Shown here piece after piece: positions 36,095 to 47,441 of a stretch of DNA of 64,000 nucleotides; the first letter of the stretch is position 1, and the number at the start of each line of letters is the position of its first letter. The DNA is taken from NCBI GenBank assembly GCA_034440615.1, contig JAOTOM010005155.1, positions 1,072,501 through 1,136,500 on the forward strand, read 5' to 3'. Source of the stretch: Ashinkailepas kermadecensis. Taxonomy: Eukaryota > Arthropoda > Thecostraca > Neolepadidae. The position numbers were made by a program, and so were the translations under genes. The notes under the pieces are model-generated. The model saw nothing but the letters and a program-made list of their open reading frames with translations, was not told where the DNA came from and did no database searches.

Positions 36095-36490
36095 GGAATT
36101 CCTGCCATCACAGAGGTGTACCATTGACGCCCGAGAATTTTCTGCCATCGCATAGGCGCACTACTGATGCCCGAGGCATTTCTGCCAGCATAGGGTGTAC
36201 TATTGACACCTGATTGATTGATTGATTATTTGAGCTTGGGGTGCATCAACTGCTACTGGTTATGTAGAGTCCATACTATTGACGCCCGAAGCATTTCTGC
36301 CATCACAGAATGTGTACTATTGACGACCAGTGGCATTTCTGTCATCACATAGGTGTGCTACTGTCGTCCGAAGGCATTTCTGTCATGGCAGAGCTATGCC
36401 ACTGTCGTCTGAAGGCATTTATGTCATCACAGAGGTGTGCTACTGTCGTCCGAAGGCATTTCTGTCATCACAGAGGTGTGCTACTGACGC
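36095..36490. repeat. 41-bp minisatellite, about 8 diverged copies, interrupted
   Basis: Units combine GGCATTTCTGTCATCACAGA with GGTGTGCTACTGTCGTCCGAA-like halves. Left copies read GACGCCCGAG and right copies GTCGTCCGAAG. A roughly 65-bp foreign segment starting (TGAT)4 interrupts it at about 36,212-36,276. Confidence 0.88.
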
Positions 36491-36639
36491 CAGCGCCCAT
36501 TGCTTCACATCCGCACTCCACCAACACCGGTGCACTTCTGTGCAAATTGCCACCCGCGCGTGTCTGCTGCCTGATTGGATTACAGGCCTGAGTCGGGTGA
36601 ACTGATCGACGGGGCGAGGTTGTGACCTCGCCTGCCGGC

Positions 36640-36790
36640 ATGACGTCGTGACCTGCGGACATTCTGTGACCCACGGACATTTGTCGTGACTTGCGGACAT
36701 TCGTCGTGACCTGCGGACATTCTCCGTGACCCACGGACATTTGTCGTGACTTGCGGACATTCGTCGTGACCTGCGGACATGCGCCGACAT
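36640..36790. repeat. 20-bp minisatellite, about 8 copies
   Basis: GTGACCTGCGGACATTCGTC units with variants GTGACCCACGGACATTTGTC and GTGACTTGCGGACATTCGTC. Three successive variants form a 60-bp higher-order unit seen twice (36,660-36,780). Confidence 0.92.
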
Positions 36791-36884
36791 GGTCCAGTTT
36801 CTGTCGGCCGTCGTTGGTGCAGCCTCGAGTTCCAGTGACCTGTACTTCAGCACTGCAGCCGCATCACCCACGGCCGGGCAGCCC

Positions 36885-36970
36885 CCAAAACCGGGCAGCC
36901 CCCAACAACCGGGCAGCCCCCAACAACCGGGCAGCCCCCAACAACCGGGCAGCCCCCAACAACCGAGCAG
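36885..36970. repeat. 18-bp repeat, about 5 copies
   Basis: GGGCAGCCCCCAACAACC in tandem; the last copy reads GAGCAGCCCCCACGCC. 18 bp is six codons, so the repeat is open as a Pro-Gly-Ser-Pro-Gln-Gln polymer, which is not evidence for coding. Confidence 0.95.
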
Positions 36971-37787
36971 CCCCCACGCCGAGGTAAGGCCCAGTGGAGG
37001 AGCTCGAAGCACGAGACGCCGCCGGCTCCGACAACTCTGCGTCAGTAATGCAATGAGACCGAGCGGGACAATCATGTCTGACTTCCAGGGACTGTAATCA
37101 AGAATGTGCCGGAAGCACTGTCAAGACGTTTCAATTTGCCGAATGTCTTTGTGAGAGGTCGTATTTTGTATGCATATGCTTTCAAGATGGCAGAGATATC
37201 ACGTGCGCTGAGTGAGCCAAGCTCCAGTGCCGCATATGACAGGTGAGATGTGACGGCTTCAAACGGTAGGATGCTCTGAGAATATCCGGCTGCGTTTAGA
37301 ACCGAAAACCGGGCTAAATCACTGATCTACACAAATACGGATGTCCTGGAAAATAATGTCGCCATCTACTGGCTTTCTTGACGAACTATAGTTTCAATTG
37401 GAGTGAGAACACCCAATTTTCTACATTTTAGACACATACATTTATAGAATATGTTGCTATGCATAGGAACTATTAAAGCTAATTCCAAACTCACCTGCAA
37501 ATTACGCCACCATGATGTAAATTCTAAGGTGATTACCGCTCACCAAGAATTAGCATTTAATATAAGTTGAGCATTCCTTGAGATCTGAGAACCCATGCAG
37601 GCTATCACAGATGCACGAACTGATGGTGACCTAGCCCTGTTTCTGTACGAGGGGAAGTCAAGCTCCCTCCCCTGTCCCTGAGGTGTTTTTGCGTGTCACT
37701 TCCTGTGTATGCAGAAACTACGGAACTTCATTGCGTTTACTGACGAGCTCTTCTATACATGCCGTCAAAAGGCCTGGCTATCTGGCG
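36971..37787. other. No gene recognised
   Basis: Short frames, no motif. Nothing supported. Confidence 0.45.
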
Positions 37788-38225
37788 TCGACGGCCACCC
37801 AGCTGGCGTCGACGACCACCCAGCTGGCGTCGACGACCGTGACCTGCATCGTCGTCACCGTCACTCGCCCTCTCGTGTCTGGCGGGTGGAGTGGTGTCGA
37901 CACCGCCTCTATCTCGCGTGCCGCCGCCGGCCGCCGCCAGCGGGCAGCCAGCGCGGGTCGGTCGTCGTCGGCGGGGACGCCTCGACGCCAGCATCGAGGC
38001 GGCCGCTCGGTACTACCGCAGCCTGCCGCGTGGCGCGCACCACGTCGGCGGCGACGCCTCGACGCCAGGGCCGCTCGGTACTGCCCCCGCCCCCCCCGTG
38101 GGGCGCACCACGCCGGGGGGGTCGACGCCAGGCCGCTACTGCCGCAGCGGCCGGGGCCGGGCCTCGACGCCAGGGCCGCTCGGTACTGCCGCAGCCTGCC
38201 GCGTGGCGCGCACCACGTCGGCAAT
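37788..38225. repeat. GC-rich block with 21-bp and imperfect roughly 60-120-bp repeats
   Basis: Three CTGGCGTCGACGACCACCCAG-type units (37,788-37,850). At 37,975-38,225 blocks with CGACGCCAG, GGCCGCTCGGTACTGCCGCAG and CGTGGCGCGCACCACG recur three to four times with deletions. Very CpG-rich. Open frames in five frames reflect the base composition. Confidence 0.75.
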
Positions 38226-38327
38226 CTCGCCGGCGGTCGTCGCCAGAGATAGAGACGCGGCTACCTTCGTGCTGGCGGTCACCGTCACATGCTGGGACTT
38301 CTCGTCGCCGTATCAATGTTCCGGCTG

Positions 38328-38490
38328 ACCCGGGCGCTGGCACGTGGTCAGCCTGGCATGTGGTCAGCCTGGCACGTCGTCAGCCTGGTACGTCGTCAGC
38401 CTGACACGTGGTCAGCCTGACACGTAGTCAGTCTGACACGTGGTCAGTCTGGCACGTGGTCAGCCTGGCATGTTGTCAGTCTGGCACGTG
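38328..38490. repeat. 16-bp minisatellite, about 10 copies
   Basis: ACGTGGTCAGCCTGGC with variants GTCGTCAGCCTGGT, GTAGTCAGTCTGAC and TGTTGTCAGTCTGGC. Confidence 0.93.
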
Positions 38491-39410
38491 GTCAGTCGGC
38501 GGCCGCCGCCCTCTGCCGGGCGACTTCACGGATTTATTAGTTGCTTGCTGTTCGCTTGCATCTGTCTGGAGTGGCACTTCCAGCAATCTGCACACTTCTA
38601 ACGGCTAACGTCCGTGCTTCTGCCACGCCTGTGTTGAACACCCCCTCTCCTGATTAGTATCTGCACGACTAACGTCAATGGAAACTCCCTCTTCTGACTA
38701 GTATATGCCTGACGAACGCCACGCATTCACCTGCACTCGTTTGTTTGTTCCTGGAACTTGCCAAAATTATATTCAAAATTATATTCTCTTACATCGGCTG
38801 TTTTGGGCCGCTTACTAACCAGATATTCTTTTATCTGATCACAATGCACACCGGTGTATCCAGGCGACCGGGAAACTAAATTAAATATGCTAAAGTTTTA
38901 CCAGGAGTGGCTTCAGGGAGAAATTTATGAAGGTATGTTTTGTCATCTTAATTATTTTGTCGATCACGCTACTCGTTTATATCTGGTACTATGCTTGCTG
39001 GTCGACAAACTGTTGGAGTGTCACCGACCAAAAGTTGACATCTACACTCTAACCTCAAAGAAGAAATTATCAAAACGACAAGCTAGAAAACCCCACATGT
39101 GTTTCCCATGATGATGGCGGCTTCGTCGGTGTGGACTGCGTGCACGGTTCCTGTTTTATCCCCGCTATCAGTAGCGTCGTCGCCGGGAGTCATATTTACA
39201 ACAAAAAATATGTACTAAGAATGTTGCAATGCAAAATGCTAACTTTTCACAGATTATAAAATCAGAATATTAAATTGCAGATGTTCTGCATTAAATTACT
39301 AACATTTAATTACAGTTAATGCAATGGCCTTCCGCTGTGATTCATCGTCCGCAAAATGTATGTCCAAAAAAGGAATAGCTGCGGTGAATAAGCGGAACAA
39401 GAGCCTCATT
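38491..39410. other. No gene established
   Basis: A possible exon-like frame (about 38,850-38,935, ending before GTATGT) has no recognised homology. Otherwise AT-rich sequence. Confidence 0.3.
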
Positions 39411-39545
39411 CCATAAATGTTCGGCAAGGCACAGGACCTTTTCCATAAAAGTCCGGTAAAGCACAGGGCCTTGTTTCATAAACGTCCGGGATGGCACAGG
39501 GCCTTGTTTCATAAATGTCCGGGAAGGCACAGGACCTTGTTCAAA
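39411..39545. repeat. 33-bp minisatellite, left block, about 4 copies
   Basis: Units of GTCCGGGAAGGCACAGGACC plus TTGTTTCATAAAT. Same unit as the block at 40,548-40,806. Confidence 0.92.
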
Positions 39546-40348
39546 ATCGTAGATTAAGATTTAGAGTCACGTAAGTCACGATAAATCTCTATCGGAGATT
39601 TAATACATGGCGGTCGGTTTTCCGAAGTTGTCGAGAAATGTTTGTCTGTGTGTGTGTCTGGCTGTATGTGCCGCTTCGACGCATGCTGTGCCTAAACGGC
39701 CAAGCGGATTTCGCTCAAATTTCACACGTGATTCGCCGGTACGGGGGAAAGATTATGGCGGTGGTTTCGGGTTGCGCGTGTCACGTGCGCACGTGCCACG
39801 TGCCGTCAACTGGGGTCATGTCGAAATCAGTGAGCCAGGACCACAGCATATACCACAGGTCCCACGAGTGTGAAACTTTGTGCAAACACGCGCCCCACAG
39901 GGAACTGTGTGCTTTTGTGGTCGGCGGCCGGGTGCGCCGTACCGTGCGGCCGCCAGGCGCGTGCATCTGATTTCAGTTGGGCACCTACGAGCTGAGACCG
40001 GCGCGTACTAGAGCCATCAAATTTTGTGGACAGGTACCCCGTCACATGGGCTATCCGGCAATGTACAATGTGTAGGGGTGGACGAAGCGCGCGCGTGCCA
40101 TGCACTCATATTCGAGCAACACCTCCACTTCTGTTTAACATGGGGCTGCGACTTATCCCGACGAAAAACGCGACCGCCTTCATATTGGCGCCAGGCTCGG
40201 CTCACATCGCAGGGAATTAGGGATGTGTCACACTACGTGAAAGCCCACAGTGTTGGCTACCCATTGGGCACAATTTCTGTGCGATCGAGGCAATGTGCTG
40301 CACGTGAGCGACACCGATGTGACGGGAGAACGGGTTGCGCCGAATCGG
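39546..40348. other. Sequence between the two halves of the 33-bp array
   Basis: Contains a GTTTGTCTGTGTGTGTGTC run followed by AAACGGCCAAGCGGATTTCG and CTCAAATTTCACACG (about 39,640-39,740). I associate this wording with dispersed invertebrate repeats, from memory only. CpG- and ACGTG-rich at 39,770-39,970. No gene supported. Confidence 0.35.
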
Positions 40349-40440
40349 CTTAGGTTTGGTTTGGATTAGTTAGGTTAGTTTAGGTTAGGTGTGGTTAGGC
40401 TAAGCTAGGCTAGGCTAGGTTAGGTTAGGTTAGGTTAGTG
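40349..40440. repeat. Degenerate (TTAGG)n tract
   Basis: TTAGGTTAGG units with interruptions; the right part is four clean TAGGT units (40,416-40,438) preceded by GCTAGGCTAGGC variants. TTAGG is the ancestral arthropod telomere unit, and this copy is short and internal. Confidence 0.85.
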
Positions 40441-40547
40441 TAGATTTGCCAATTTTGGGTGAACTCAGTTCAAACCCGATGGAGAGCGTAATGGCTTGAA
40501 TCGACTTTGAACACACCAACATGGTAGTGGGGTTGGTGTGCATCTAG

Positions 40548-40806
40548 TTCCATAACTGTCCGGGAAGGCACAGGGCCTTGTTCCATAAATGTCGGGGAAG
40601 GCACAGGGCCTTGTTCTATAACTGTCCGGGAAGGCACAGGACTTTGTTCTATAAATGTTCAGCAAGGCACAGGGCCTTGTTCCATAAATGTCGGGGAAAG
40701 CGCAGGGCTTTGTTCCATAAATGTTCAGGAAGGCACAGGGCCTTGCTCCATAGATGTCCGGAAAGGCACAGGGCCTTGTTTCATAAATTTTCGGTAAGGG
40801 ACAGGT
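40548..40806. repeat. 33-bp minisatellite, right block, about 8 copies
   Basis: CATAAATGTC/TTCGGGAAGGCACAGGGCCTTGTTC-type units, same family as 39,411-39,545. A 79-codon plus frame (Cys-, His- and Arg-rich) is a repeat by-product. Confidence 0.93.
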
Positions 40807-41636
40807 TCAGCGTTTAGTCACAATACCCAGGGTTCCACTCCTCGCTGGTTCGTTGGGCATCGGCTGATGCAATGTAAGGAATCCGATAGCCCGCTGTATA
40901 ATGTACGTTGTTGTGTAAAACTGAAGAGTGTGCGTAGTATATTAGATCCTATATGCACTCGACACATCTTTACATCCCAGGGAAATCCAAATTTTACGTC
41001 AGTCGCATACGAATCTGTGTAGAATGTGGCTGGGATCTTATATTTGAATTACCACGTGTGCAAGAACTGCAAGATAGTCATTGGGTAATCACGAACAACA
41101 ATCCAAAAATAGGCCATCGGTAAATTCGACGGCTTGGAAGGCTTATATTTTAACTCGCCGCATCAGGTCACTAGCCGACCTGACCTCCGGGCTCTGACAC
41201 GTCCAGCTTCGGCCGCAACCAGACCGCCTGAAGCCTGGAATTGGGAACACGACACCAACGACAGTCACAGCTGTTGGAAACTCAAATCATCTGGTCACCC
41301 TCGTACCGGGCGCGCCATTTGCATCGAGAGGTGCGCGCGTCAGCCGGCGCTGTTTACGGCGGCCGATCTGGACGTCCGGGCTGTTTTCCCCAGTTGGGCG
41401 GCTGCGATTAGGCCGGGCGGCTCACCCCTCCCCACTCCACCCCTTCCCCGCCGCCCCGTGACGGCCACAAACGCGGCCGCGTAATCCAGTTTGTCGTCCG
41501 ATGAAATGGTCTAATGATGATATACGCCCGCCGCCGTGTCGTCCGGCCGCGGCCGCCGCCGCTCGTCTGGCTGCTCTCACGGTGGTGGTGCGCGCCGGCG
41601 GCACCCTTGATCCCCTCGCGACACGTGACGCTGCGC
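40807..41636. other. No gene recognised
   Basis: AT-moderate to 41,150, then CpG-rich with CGGCCGC words leading into the 36-bp array. No gene supported. Confidence 0.4.
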
Positions 41637-43585
41637 AGCACTGAGCACACACCGTCAGCGGCGGCCCGTCTCGGCGGGGAGCACACACCGTCAGCGGCGG
41701 CCCGTCTCGGCACTGAGCACACACCATCAGCGGCGGCCCGTCTCGGCACTGAGCACACACCGTCAGCGGCGGCCCGTCTCGGCACTGAGCACACACCGTC
41801 AGCGGCGGCCCGTCTCGGCACTGAGCACACACCGTCAGCGGCGGCCCGTCTCGGCACTGAGCACACACCGTCAGCGGCGGCCGTCTCGGCACTGAGCACA
41901 CACCGTCAGCGGCGGCCCGTCTCGGCACTGAGCACACACCGTCAGCGGCGGCCCGTCTCGGCGGGGAGCACACACCGTCAGCGGCGGCCCGTCTCGGCGG
42001 GGAGCACACACTGTCAGCGGCGGCCCGTCTCGGCGGGGAGCACACACTGTCAGCGGCGGCCCGTCTCGGCGGGGAGCACACACCGTCAGCGGCGGCCCGT
42101 CTCGGCGGGGAGCACACACTGTCAGCGGCGGTCTGTCTCGGCGGGGAGCACACACCGTCAGCGGCGGCCCGTCTCGGCGGGGAGCACACACCGTCAGCGG
42201 CGGCCCGTCTCGGCGGGGAGCACACACCGTCAGCGGCGGCCCGTCTCGGCACTGAGCACACACCGTCAGCGGCGGCCCGTCTCGGCGGGGAGCACACACC
42301 GTCAGCGGCGGCCCGTCTCGGCGGGGAGCACACACCGTCAGCGGCGGCCCGTCTCGGCACTGAGCACACACCGTCAGCGGCGGCCCGTCTCGGCACTGAG
42401 CACACACCGTCAGCGGCGGCCCGTCTCGGCACTGAGCACACACCGTCAGCGGCGGCCCGTCTCGGCGGGGAGCACACACCGTCAGCGGCGGCCCGTCTCG
42501 GCAGGGAGCACACACCGTCAGCGGCGGCCCGTCTCGGCACTGAGCACACACCGTCAGCGGCGGCCCGTCTCGGCACTGAGCACACACCGTCAGCGGCGGC
42601 CCGTCTCGGCGGGGAGCACACACTGTCAGCGGCGGCCCGTCTCGGCGCTGAGCACACACACACCGTCTGCGGCGGCCCGTCTCGGCACTGAGCACATACC
42701 GTCAGCGGCGGCCCGTCTCGGCGGGGAGCACACACCGCCAGCGGCGGCCTGTCTTGGCGGGGAGCACACACCTGTCAGCGGCGGCCCGTCTCGGCACTGA
42801 GCACACACCATCAGCGGCGGCCCGTCTCGGCACTGAGCACACACCGTCAGCGGCGGCCCGTCTCGGCGGGGAGCACACACCGTCAGCGGCGGCCCGTCTT
42901 GGCGCTGAGCACACACCGTCAGCGGCGGCCCGTCTTGGCGCTGAGCACACACCGTCAGCGGCGGCCCGTCTTGGCGCTGAGCACACACCGTCAGCGGCGG
43001 CCCGTCTCGGCGCTGAGCACACACCATCAGCGGCGGCCCGTCTTGGCGCTGAGCACACACCGTCAGCGGCGGCCCGTCTCGGCGCTGAGCACACACCATC
43101 AGCGGCGGCCCGTCTCGGCGGGGAGCACACACCGTCAGCGGCGGCCCGTCTCGGCGCTGAGCACACACCGTCAGCGGCGGCCCGTCTCGGCGCTGAGCAC
43201 ACACCATCAGCGGCGGCCCGTCTCGGCGCTGAGCACACACCGTCAGCGGCGGCCCGTCTCGGCGCTGAGCACACACACACCATCAGCGGCGGCTCGTCTC
43301 GGCGCTGAGCACACACCGTCAGCGGCGGCCCGTCTCGGCGCTGAGCACACACACCATCAGCGGCGGCTCGTCTCGGCGCTGAGCACACACCGTCAGCGGC
43401 GGCCCGTCTCGGCACTGAGCACACACCATCAGCGGCGGCCCGTCTCGGCACTGAGCACACACCGTCAGCGGCGGCCCGTCTCGGCGCTGAGCACACACCA
43501 TCAGCGGCGGCCCGTCTCGGCGCTGAGCACACACACACCGTCAGCGGCGGCCCGTCTCGGCGCTGAGCACACCGTCAGCGGCGGG
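41637..43585. repeat. Minisatellite, 36-bp unit, about 54 copies
   Basis: Unit = ACCGTCAGCGGCGGCCCG + TCTCGGCGGGGAGCACAC. The main variable site is GGCACTGAG, GGCGGGGAG or GGCGCTGAG: ACTGAG dominates on the left, GGGGAG in the middle and GCTGAG on the right, so variants spread locally. 36 bp is 12 codons, and stop triplets are absent in most frames, giving open frames of 184-449 codons on both strands; these are by-products. A few copies carry an extra CACA. Confidence 0.97.
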
Positions 43586-45117
43586 CAGTTGTGCGATTGT
43601 GATCGATCTCGGGCGCGTCAGTGCAGATGGGATCGGGCACGAACGCCGACCGGTTATTCCGGCATCACGCGCGAGGCGAACAGCGGTACGGGCGTGACGG
43701 CGCGATCGTCGAAGCACGAGTAATGGCCGGTGGCTGTTCACGAGCTGTCAGCGGTATGATTTATACGGACGGAGCTGTGCACGTGCACACCATCTGATGA
43801 AAGTGTTACGCAACGTGCTGCTGATCTCTGGCGGTGGTCACCTTAGCGGGCATTGTTCGCCAGTCACGCGATACTTGATAAAGTGGTGTCAACAAGCCGG
43901 GAATGATTGAGAAGCTGTGGATAGCAAGGGCGATTTTGAATGATTGGCAAAGTAAACACTGGTTGCCCATGCGTGGAAGCTGTGTGAAGCTTAACAGACA
44001 GTTTTGCAATGAAAATGAGGTCAAATATACCATACATATATACCTCGAACAAGTTTTCTCATCTTTTACCCTGACCAATTATTTTCCCACACATATGAGC
44101 CCAAACAGGAAACATACCTTCTTACGGCTTGTTTACCTTGCTGACTAGAAAGAAAGCCGCTACATTGTCAGTTTTCCAGCTATGTTTAATGTACATGTCC
44201 AACGGTCCCTTGTTTGGAATGCAACTTGTTGCATAGTCTAATTTAAAATGAATGCAATTAAAGTAAATATAAATGAACTACAAAGGCACTGACTCTCTAA
44301 TGGTCATATATCGACAGTACATCGACTAAAACATATGCATATATAGTTTGTTATCAAAATCGTTTCTACAACTTGTTCAACAAGCAAGCATAACGCCACC
44401 AAAGCCAATTGAAATATACCCGATTTCGCGCAAAGGAACCAAAATGTGTACCTGATTGTCATGATCGTGTCCAATAAAACAACAGCATCTAGTTGGACCG
44501 CGCGGGCGAGGACTGCGGCCTCTAGCATGTATGACGCTGTTTGATAACGATTGTGTGTGTGTGTGTGTGTGTAAATGGCATGGGTGTAGCTTTGTATGCT
44601 TTTGGGAGTGCTTGCCCCCCCTCCGCCCCCAATGGTTGCCTTGTCCCTCCCCAATACTTTCAACTTTTAACATGGGACGATATGTGGTATGCCTCGAATC
44701 CATTTTGGCACGTTCAGGGCCTGCATGCATTGTGCCCTCCCAATAATTTTCGGGAACCTACACCCATGGGAGGATGTCGAGTTCCCTTATGAAAAATGAG
44801 GTTATCAATTTACTGGTAGCTCTCACTGCGTTGCTGAATACAATATCTGTTCAGTGAGTGGGGAGGCCGGAGGGATGGGATCAGTCTTCCCCGTCAGCAA
44901 TGTAGCCAGCTGAAGGCAACTTGCGCCAGCCTTGTGCACCAGAGCAAGGGATGAAAGTGCAATTCAGCGACGGCGCCAAAAAAAATATCCGGGGGTATGG
45001 GGTAATGGAGATGCAGATCAAGAACCAATTCGTTGGTATTATCGTGGATCTATCTCGACAGCCTTATGGAGGTGCCGATTCAAAGTCGTTTCCAGTATTT
45101 TGTCTGGAAGGATGAGG
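43586..45117. other. No gene recognised
   Basis: Short frames on both strands and a (GT)12 microsatellite at about 44,551-44,573. Nothing else supported. Confidence 0.45.
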
Positions 45118-45240
45118 TGCTGATTCATAGGCGTCATCAGGGAGCTTGCGTGGGTGAGGTTGCTGATTCATAAGCGTCATCAGGGAGTTTGCGTGGGTGA
45201 GGTTGCTGATTCAGAGGTGTTACCAGCAAGTTGTGCTAAA
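45118..45240. repeat. 43-bp tandem repeat, about 2.5 copies
   Basis: GCTGATTCATAGGCGTCATC starts at 45,118 and 45,161, with a partial third at 45,204. Similar GCTGATTCA or GTCGATTCA words at about 45,073, 45,375 and 45,430 suggest a longer eroded array. Confidence 0.85.
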
Positions 45241-45558
45241 GTAGAGGATGGGGTTGGAAGTGGTGGGTCCAGTGAACCTCTCGGTGACCCAGGGCATTTC
45301 GAGGGCTTTGCTTGCGGATAGGAATGATTTACTTGGAGGACGTCGCCGGGAACTTGTCTGGAGGTGTTGTGGCTTTGCTGATTCAGGGCCGTTTCAAACA
45401 TTTCCAGCTCATCCAACAAGGACGAGATGTCGATTCACGGGCTTCACTGGAATGCGTGATGTGTGATGAAGGTTCTTCCACATATTACGCTGAATTAATG
45501 CGAGGTGCCAAATTGTATGGTCTACATAATCTAGTTTGGTCGACTAATCCAGATAAGC

Positions 45559-45602
45559 AAAAAAGTCCGCCCACTGCCATCAGGCAGTGGGCGGACTTTT
45601 TT
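45559..45602. repeat. Perfect 20-bp inverted repeat, terminator-shaped hairpin
   Basis: Arms AAAAAAGTCCGCCCACTGCC (45,559-45,578) and its exact reverse complement (45,583-45,602) with loop ATCA, then two more T. As RNA this is a GC-rich stem with a U-tail, the shape of a bacterial intrinsic terminator, but the surroundings are animal DNA. Confidence 0.95.
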
Positions 45603-45604
45603 TT

Positions 45605-46796
45605 AGTATTTTAGCTGGACGAAAAATCTGAAGAGCATCGTGTTAGAAAAGTAAGAACAAAACTAATAGCACAATTCAGAGAAAAGACGCTTGTTTCGTG
45701 CCTATGACGTACTTGGTATTCACTTTGATCCATGGACTCCCTTACCTACCACTTCCCTATACTCTTGAGACGGACACGTTGCAGTTGCTTCCTACACTTT
45801 AATTGACAATTCACATACTCCATTTTTCGTCGACGCATGTGTCATAGTATTCCAAAATGGCGCAGCGGCAATTGCGAAGTCGCCAGTGGTCACTTTATAA
45901 CTGAGGTGGACGAAGCCACCAAATAGAAAACAGTACCACCGTACGAAATTCAAGATGAGACCCAGGTAAAAGTTTGCGCTTTTTGTTATATTTGTTGATG
46001 TGGAGAAACTACAAGGGGTGGCCGAAATGCAGAGAGGACCGAAAACGCATTTATTTCCACTCAAAGAACGATTAATGTACATTTTATGTAGCTGAATGAT
46101 CCTTGAAATTCCTTACCACCACGTGCTACGTGAAACTCAATGTTGGGTACATCAAAGGCTACAATTAGCCGATGATGATTTTTTTCAGAGCATTTATTTC
46201 ATTGGTGTTAGTTCAACTGATATGAAGAACGCAAGCTATATATCGCGCCCACTTCTTAAGAAACAAACATTTCCCCATATATCACGAGAGTCGCAGCAGC
46301 CTACCACTGTGCGATGCGCCACGATATGATGAGGAACGTCCACCTCCAGGGTATTCACCCGGCGGCCGTCGTCCGGACGGCAGTTCGCCGTCGCGTCGGC
46401 TCCCCGGTGTGACGTCATTTTCGGTCCGCGAGTGCGGCGGTGACGGCGCGGCGCCGCCGGCAGTTTTGCCGCGTCGTCAACTGAACGTGATCTCTGATCT
46501 GCGCTGATGGAGGCATCAGGCGGGATCAGGCGGATCAGGCGGATCAGCCCGGAGGCGGCACCGCGCCGCAACGGTCGCCCCGGCCGCCGGCGGCGCGGAG
46601 TGGCGCGGCGGAGACGAGTCTGACTCACGGCCGTCGCACGAGATTGGTGGCGGGCGACCGTAAATCCCGCGGGAGACTCCAGTATCAGGTGGGATGACTC
46701 AGCCAGCCATCGCTGGCGTATGTTTGTCATCGCGTGCCTGCTGGCTGGTGTCATCGACAGGTCTCCGACCCAGCTCGGTGTGTAGATGTCACGCAA
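45605..46796. other. No gene recognised; CpG-rich end
   Basis: AT-rich to about 46,320, then strongly CpG-rich to 46,680, with four GGATCAGGC-type 9-bp units at about 46,515-46,550. A 291-codon minus frame (46,236-47,111) crosses the CpG-rich part and the CA repeat and has no recognised domain. The CpG-rich part could be a promoter island. Confidence 0.4.
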
Positions 46797-46918
46797 AACC
46801 GCAGTGCCCACTCCACAACAAACCCACCCACACACACCCACACACCTACACATCCACACGCCACGCACCCACACACCACACACCCACACACCTACGCACA
46901 CACACACACCCATACATC

Positions 46919-46964
<46 letters not shown>

Positions 46965-46982
46965 GTGTGTGTGTGTGGGTGT
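46797..46982. repeat. (CA)n microsatellite ending in an inverted (GT)n
   Basis: Interrupted CACACCCACAC sequence, then pure (CA)n from about 46,923 to 46,960, switching to (GT)n at 46,962-46,976. The switch makes a self-complementary hairpin. Confidence 0.95.
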
Positions 46983-47441
46983 ATCAGTGAAGCGTTCTGC
47001 TGCGCACCTCCTCGGGTGAGATGTTCCCTGTCCCCACGTGCGGTGCGTTTGGTGCTGCAGAGCGAGATAAGTGACGATAGGAGAATGGGCACCGGCAGAA
47101 ATGCCCGACACAATTGATGATTGCCATTGACATACTTACATTGATTTTAATCAAGAGTTATTGCCAGCTCATCTTCGTATAAATTCATTCCCGTGTGGGA
47201 TTACAATGTTCATGTTAATAGATTAGACAAGAGATACAATATTGGGCCATCTCGTGACAATAAATTGTACCCGTGTAGAATGTGCAATATTTCCTGGTCC
47301 CATTTGTCGTTGGCTCTTCACTGTCACGGTCTTCTGAGTCTGCCACCCAGCAAAATTGATGGTCGCACTCATCGTGTATGTCTGCGCGTCTTTCGTGTAA
47401 TCACCATTGTCCGAAAGGGTCCAAGTCTGGTCACACCACAA
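46983..47441. other. No gene recognised
   Basis: Ordinary sequence with short frames leading into the next array. Confidence 0.45.

Noticed and set aside
38854..39111. Exon ending at GTATGT
   Set aside because: A splice-donor-like word alone is weak, and the peptide matches nothing I recognise.
40349..40440. Chromosome end
   Set aside because: Too short, degenerate and flanked on both sides by kilobases of other sequence.
41422..43723. Frames up to 449 residues on both strands
   Set aside because: 36-bp unit by-products; simultaneous openness on both strands argues against coding.
45559..45602. Bacterial terminator as evidence of a bacterial operon
   Set aside because: No bacterial-type gene is seen on either side; kept only as a structural oddity.
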